Part shown: piece by piece, positions 57,817-64,000 of the stretch
How positions within the stretch are numbered: the first letter of the stretch is position 1
How the letters are laid out: each line of letters starts with the position of its first letter
Assembly (NCBI RefSeq): GCF_020164745.1
Contig: NZ_JAIUGV010000007.1
Coordinates: forward strand, 248,001 to 312,000
DNA: 64,000 nucleotides
Direction of reading: 5' to 3'
From: Mesorhizobium sp. ES1-4
GTDB lineage: Bacteria > Pseudomonadota > Alphaproteobacteria > Rhizobiales > Rhizobiaceae
Position numbers and translations under genes: made by a program
Notes under the pieces: model-generated
Database searches by the model: none
What the model was told of the DNA's origin: nothing
What the model saw: only the letters and a program-made list of their open reading frames with translations

Positions 57817-58512
57817 ATGAAAACCCTTGGCCTGCTCGGCGGCATGAGCTGGGAATCGACCGCCATCTACTACCGCCTGCTTAACGAGATCGTGCGCTCG
57901 CGGCTGGGTGGGCTGCATTCGGCCAAGCTGCTGCTCTGGTCGTTCGATTTTGCCGAAATCGCCGAGCGGCAGCATCACGGCGACTGGGACGGGGCCGGCG
58001 CGCTGCTGACCGGGGCCGCGCGCAAGCTCGAGGCCGGCGGGGCGCAAGGCCTGCTTCTGTGCACCAACACCATGCACAAACTGGCCGACCAGGTGCAGGC
58101 GGCCATGTCGATCCCGCTGATCCACATCGCCGACGCCACCGCGATGGCGATAAGAAAAGCCGGCTTGCAGCGGCCGGCATTGCTGGCGACACGCTTCACC
58201 ATGGAGCAGGATTTCTACACAGGGCGGCTCGCTGACAAATACGGGCTCTCGCCAGTGGTGCCCGACGACGCCGGGCGCGACATGGTCCATCGCGTCATCT
58301 ATGACGAGCTCTGCCAGGGCGTTGTTTCCGAGGTTTCGAAGGCAGCGTTTATCGTCGAGGCCAACCGTCTGCGCCGGGAAGAGGCCACCGACAGCCTCAT
58401 CATGGGATGCACCGAGATCACCATGCTGATCGGACAGCGCGATTTCGATATTCCCGTCTTCGACACGACACGCATCCATGCCGAGGCGGCAGTGGAATTC
58501 GCGCTTAGTTGA
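57817..58512 (+). CDS. Aspartate/glutamate racemase family protein
   Basis: A 231-residue racemase of the Asp/Glu/hydantoin racemase superfamily (aspartate racemase branch). The two catalytic cysteines lie in LLLCTNTMHK (near residue 83) and IMGCTEITML (near 195). The N-terminus LGLLGGMSWESTAIYY is typical. It would interconvert L- and D-aspartate or a related amino acid. The start at 57817 is preceded by GGAAA only. It lies 50 bases after priA on the same strand. Confidence 0.9.
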   Translation: MKTLGLLGGMSWESTAIYYRLLNEIVRSRLGGLHSAKLLLWSFDFAEIAERQHHGDWDGAGALLTGAARKLEAGGAQGLLLCTNTMHKLADQVQAAMSIPLIHIADATAMAIRKAGLQRPALLATRFTMEQDFYTGRLADKYGLSPVVPDDAGRDMVHRVIYDELCQGVVSEVSKAAFIVEANRLRREEATDSLIMGCTEITMLIGQRDFDIPVFDTTRIHAEAAVEFALS

Positions 58513-58621
58513 TGCGCTTGCCCTCTCGGCGCCTGTCCTAAAGTCGGGTAGCCATCTGGTGAAACGCTTTTCCTCGGCTAGAATGCCGGAAAATTTCAAA
58601 GCAGGCATTTCGAGGGACAAG

Positions 58622-59017
58622 ATGGATTTTGCGCTTCCATGGCCGACGAGCCAGGGCGAATGGCTGGCCTGGTCGAGCGCGGTGTTCACCGTGCTGCTCG
58701 GGCTTCTGTTTTTCCTGGCGCCGGGGCTGGCATTCCGTATCCTGCGCCTGCAGGCGAAACCCGAGAAGGCGGCCGCGATCGCCGAAGGGCGGGGCCGCAT
58801 GTCGGGCTTCTATCTCGGGGTCGGCCTGTGCTGCATCCTGCTCGCGCAGCCGCTGGTCTACATGGCGCTCGGCTTCTCCTGGCTGTTCACCGCCTTCGGC
58901 CGTCTGCTGTCGATGATGTCGGATGGCGCCAATACACCTTTCAATTGGGCCTCCATTGTGGTGGAATTGGCGCTCGCGGCCTTGCCGCTCGCCTTTGCCT
59001 TCGGCTTTGTGCCCTGA
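58622..59017 (+). CDS. Small integral membrane protein of unknown function
   Basis: A 131-residue protein with about four hydrophobic segments: near 18-36, 62-82, 84-104 and 112-130. The overall pattern resembles DUF4345-type membrane proteins, but I am not certain. The start at 58622 has GAGGGA 5 bases upstream. It lies 109 bases after the racemase and 246 bases before atpH, on the same strand. No function assigned. Confidence 0.65.
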   Translation: MDFALPWPTSQGEWLAWSSAVFTVLLGLLFFLAPGLAFRILRLQAKPEKAAAIAEGRGRMSGFYLGVGLCCILLAQPLVYMALGFSWLFTAFGRLLSMMSDGANTPFNWASIVVELALAALPLAFAFGFVP

Positions 59018-59263
59018 ATCCAAGCCTATTCCGGCGCGCAGGATGCTGATCTTTCGCCGGATGCGACAATAGTGCCTGAAAACCATGCGGAACGACGCAT
59101 TGCGGTCTTAAAATGCCTGTGCTAGACGGCAATCGACTTTCGGTCGGGGATAGCGGAAGCCGCGCCTCCGTGCTTGAAAAAATGCAGTAAGGTCAAAGAT
59201 TTAGCCAGAGTTTTTGCTCGCGCCAACAATCTGCGGCCTGTCAGACAAGAGAAAAGACGGTCC

Positions 59264-59824
59264 GTGGCTCAATCGTCATCGCCAATCTCAGGTGTCGCAG
59301 AACGCTATGCCGGTTCGCTGTTCGAACTGGCATCGCAGGCAAATACCGTGGCCAAGGTCGAGGCCGACCTCAACGGTTTCGAGGCACTGCTCGCCGGCAG
59401 CGCGGACCTTACCCGGCTGATCAACAGCCCGGTGTTTTCCAGCGAGGACCAGGCCAAGGCCATCGCGGCGATCGCCGACAGGGCCGGCATCACCGGCCTG
59501 ACCGGCAATTTCCTGCGCGTCGTCGCCAAGAACCGCCGCCTGTTCGCCGTGCCCGGCATGATCAAGGCGTTCCGCCAGATCGCCGCAGAGCACCGTGGCG
59601 AGGCCGCCGCCGAAGTTACGTCGGCGCATGAACTCACCGCGGCCCAGGAAACCGAACTCAAGGCGGCGCTGAAGAGCGTTGCCGGCAAGGACGTGGCCAT
59701 TTCCGTCACCGTCGATCCGTCGCTGCTCGGCGGGCTGGTGGTCAAGATGGGCTCGCGCCAGATCGACACGTCGCTCAAAACCAAACTCAATTCGCTCAAG
59801 CTTGCACTGAAAGAGGTCGGCTGA
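59264..59824 (+). CDS. atpH: F1F0-ATP synthase delta subunit
   Basis: Stalk subunit that connects F1 alpha-beta hexamer to the b-subunits of F0, 186 residues. The start is GTG at 59264 ([19 protein letters not shown]), the point where family similarity begins; the upstream frame is not conserved-looking. The C-terminal [22 protein letters not shown] is the characteristic family ending. It is the first gene of an F1-only operon, as usual in alphaproteobacteria where F0 genes are elsewhere. Its stop overlaps the atpA start by one base. Confidence 0.95.
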   Translation: MAQSSSPISGVAERYAGSLFELASQANTVAKVEADLNGFEALLAGSADLTRLINSPVFSSEDQAKAIAAIADRAGITGLTGNFLRVVAKNRRLFAVPGMIKAFRQIAAEHRGEAAAEVTSAHELTAAQETELKAALKSVAGKDVAISVTVDPSLLGGLVVKMGSRQIDTSLKTKLNSLKLALKEVG

Positions 59825-61353
59825 TGGACATCCGCGCCGCGGAAATTTCCGCAATTCTGAAAGACCAGATCAAGAATTTCGGCAAGGAGGCCGAGGTCTC
59901 CGAAGTCGGACAGGTGCTGTCCGTCGGTGACGGTATCGCCCGCGTCTACGGCCTCGACAATGTCCAGGCCGGTGAAATGGTCGAATTCCCCGGCGGCATC
60001 CGCGGCATGGCGCTCAACCTCGAAGCCGACAATGTCGGCGTCGTCATCTTCGGCGCCGACCGCGACATCAAGGAAGGCGACACCGTCAAGCGCACCGGCG
60101 CCATCGTCGACGCCCCCGTCGGCCCCGGCCTGCTCGGCCGCGTCGTCGACGCGCTCGGCAACCCGATCGACGGCAAGGGCCCGATCAAGGCGGTCGAGCG
60201 CAAGCGCGTCGACGTCAAGGCGCCCGGCATCATTCCGCGCAAGTCGGTGAACGAGCCGATGTCGACCGGCCTCAAGGCCATCGACGCGCTGATCCCGGTC
60301 GGCCGCGGCCAGCGCGAGCTGGTCATCGGCGATCGCCAGACCGGCAAGACCGCCATCATCCTCGACACGATGCTCAACCAGAAGTCGGTGCACGACAACG
60401 GTCCCGAGAAGGAAAAGCTCTACTGCGTCTACGTCGCCGTCGGCCAGAAGCGCTCGACCGTCGCGCAGTTCGTCAAGGTGCTGGAAGAGCGCGGCGCGCT
60501 CGAATATTCGATCATCGTCGCCGCCACCGCTTCCGATCCGGCGCCGATGCAGTTTCTGGCGCCGTTCACGGCCTGCACCATGGGCGAATATTTCCGCGAC
60601 AACGGCATGCATGCGCTGATCAGCTATGACGATCTGTCGAAGCAAGCCGTGGCCTATCGCCAGATGTCGCTGTTGCTGCGCCGTCCGCCGGGCCGCGAAG
60701 CCTATCCGGGCGACGTCTTCTACCTGCACTCGCGCCTGCTTGAGCGTGCCGCCAAGCTCAATGACGATCTCGGCGGCGGCTCGCTGACCGCCCTGCCGGT
60801 CATCGAAACGCAGGCCAACGACGTGTCGGCCTACATCCCGACCAACGTGATCTCGATCACCGACGGCCAGATCTTCCTCGAAACCAACCTGTTCTTCCAG
60901 GGCATCCGTCCGGCCGTCAACGTCGGCCTGTCGGTGTCGCGCGTCGGCTCCTCGGCGCAGATCAAGGCGATGAAGCAGGTTGCCGGCTCGATCAAGGGCG
61001 AGCTCGCGCAGTACCGTGAAATGGCGGCCTTCGCGCAGTTCGGCTCGGACCTCGATGCCGCCACGCAGCGCCTGCTCAACCGCGGCTCTCGCCTGACCGA
61101 ACTCCTGAAGCAGCCGCAGTTCTCGCCGCTGAAGACGGAAGAGCAGGTCGCGGTGATCTTCGCCGGCGTCAACGGCTATCTCGACAAGCTGCCGGTCAAC
61201 CAGGTCGGAAAGTTCGAGCACGGGCTGCTCAGCCACATGCGTTCGGCCGGCAAGGACGTCCTCGACGCCATCCGCAAGGAAAAGGCGCTGTCGGACGATC
61301 TGCGCGCCAAGCTGAAGGCCGAGATCGACGCTTTCGCCAAGACCTTCGCCTGA
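59824..61353 (+). CDS. atpA: F1F0-ATP synthase alpha subunit
   Basis: Non-catalytic nucleotide-binding subunit of F1, 509 residues. Three standard domains: N-terminal beta-barrel (about 1-95), nucleotide-binding with P-loop GDRQTGKT at 169-176 and the alpha/beta signature region [21 protein letters not shown] (near 290-310), and helical C-terminus. The start overlaps the atpH stop (TGATG). AtpG follows after 46 bases. Sequence and length are ordinary. Confidence 0.98.
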   Translation: MDIRAAEISAILKDQIKNFGKEAEVSEVGQVLSVGDGIARVYGLDNVQAGEMVEFPGGIRGMALNLEADNVGVVIFGADRDIKEGDTVKRTGAIVDAPVGPGLLGRVVDALGNPIDGKGPIKAVERKRVDVKAPGIIPRKSVNEPMSTGLKAIDALIPVGRGQRELVIGDRQTGKTAIILDTMLNQKSVHDNGPEKEKLYCVYVAVGQKRSTVAQFVKVLEERGALEYSIIVAATASDPAPMQFLAPFTACTMGEYFRDNGMHALISYDDLSKQAVAYRQMSLLLRRPPGREAYPGDVFYLHSRLLERAAKLNDDLGGGSLTALPVIETQANDVSAYIPTNVISITDGQIFLETNLFFQGIRPAVNVGLSVSRVGSSAQIKAMKQVAGSIKGELAQYREMAAFAQFGSDLDAATQRLLNRGSRLTELLKQPQFSPLKTEEQVAVIFAGVNGYLDKLPVNQVGKFEHGLLSHMRSAGKDVLDAIRKEKALSDDLRAKLKAEIDAFAKTFA

Positions 61354-61399
61354 GCGAAGCGCCAGTCCGGATGAGAGAAGACGGGATCAGGTTTGAAGC

Positions 61400-63950
<2,551 letters not shown>

Positions 63951-63964
63951 TCAGGGAATAGGGA

Positions 63965-63985
63965 GTAGTCAGTAGTCAGTCGTGA
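63965..63985 (+). repeat. Short heptamer tandem after atpD
   Basis: Two GTAGTCA units and a third degenerate one (GTCGTGA) occur 15 bases after the atpD stop. The stretch continues to the window edge, so its full extent is not known. Confidence 0.5.
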
Positions 63986-64000
63986 ATGGTGGCTGGGCGA

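Overview
The window is a GC-rich, gene-dense piece of an alphaproteobacterial chromosome, most like Mesorhizobium or a close relative in the Rhizobiales. The evidence is the very large NAD-type glutamate dehydrogenase, an Usg-family protein, an SDHAF4-type (DUF1674) protein, an F1 operon starting atpH-atpA-atpG-atpD with a long Ala/Lys/Pro-rich AtpD extension, and short palindromic intergenic repeats of the rhizobial type. Nearly all of it is housekeeping or ordinary accessory metabolism. I see no rRNA, tRNA, CRISPR array, insertion sequence, prophage or plasmid origin.

Layout. 1-2826: end of a sugar-type ABC transporter operon (two permeases) and an M81 (MlrC-like) peptidase. 3002-8284, minus strand: M3 oligopeptidase, a secreted NTF2-like protein, beta-carbonic anhydrase, a DUF429 protein, pyridoxal kinase and a small membrane protein. 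8445-10585: LemA lipoprotein with two TPM-domain proteins. 10737-15783: GNAT acetyltransferase, inorganic pyrophosphatase, a divergent TetR/MFS pair with two visible operators, and a Tat-exported PhoD-type phosphatase. 15797-20839: small secreted protein, typA, DUF1062, LysE exporter, a frameshifted YciI-family gene and a peroxidase-related protein. 20976-27467: NAD-glutamate dehydrogenase and a UMF1-type MFS protein. 27532-33814: purH, heparinase II/III-like, rsmB and htpX on the minus strand, then the SDHAF4-like gene on the plus strand. 33980-39136: HAD phosphatase, transglutaminase-like protein, a TadG-like vWA protein, a previously unlisted 23-codon gene, and cfa. 39162-48655: sugar isomerase-like protein, MOSC protein, acetyl-CoA synthetase, Usg, two aldo/keto reductases around a divergent MFS/LysR pair, and a YggS-type PLP protein. 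48803-54760: leuS, lptE and a soluble FtsK-type translocase. 54835-58512: transaldolase-like aldolase, priA and a racemase. 58622-63950: a small membrane protein and the F1 ATP synthase genes; atpC probably lies just beyond the edge.

The genes work as separate small units rather than one large system. Translational coupling is visible at ABC permease 1/2, pdxY/DUF429, carbonic anhydrase/NTF2-like, htpX/rsmB, acs/MOSC, leuS/lptE and atpH/atpA. The best candidate for something undescribed is the tiny minus-strand gene at 37609-37680. It has an almost perfect Shine-Dalgarno sequence, its own hairpin-plus-T-run terminator, and a plausible promoter. Other points of interest are an FtsK-type motor without membrane anchors, the AtpD extension, paired operators at two divergent regulator/transporter loci, and mosaic repeats whose internal hairpins differ in sequence but keep their pairing.
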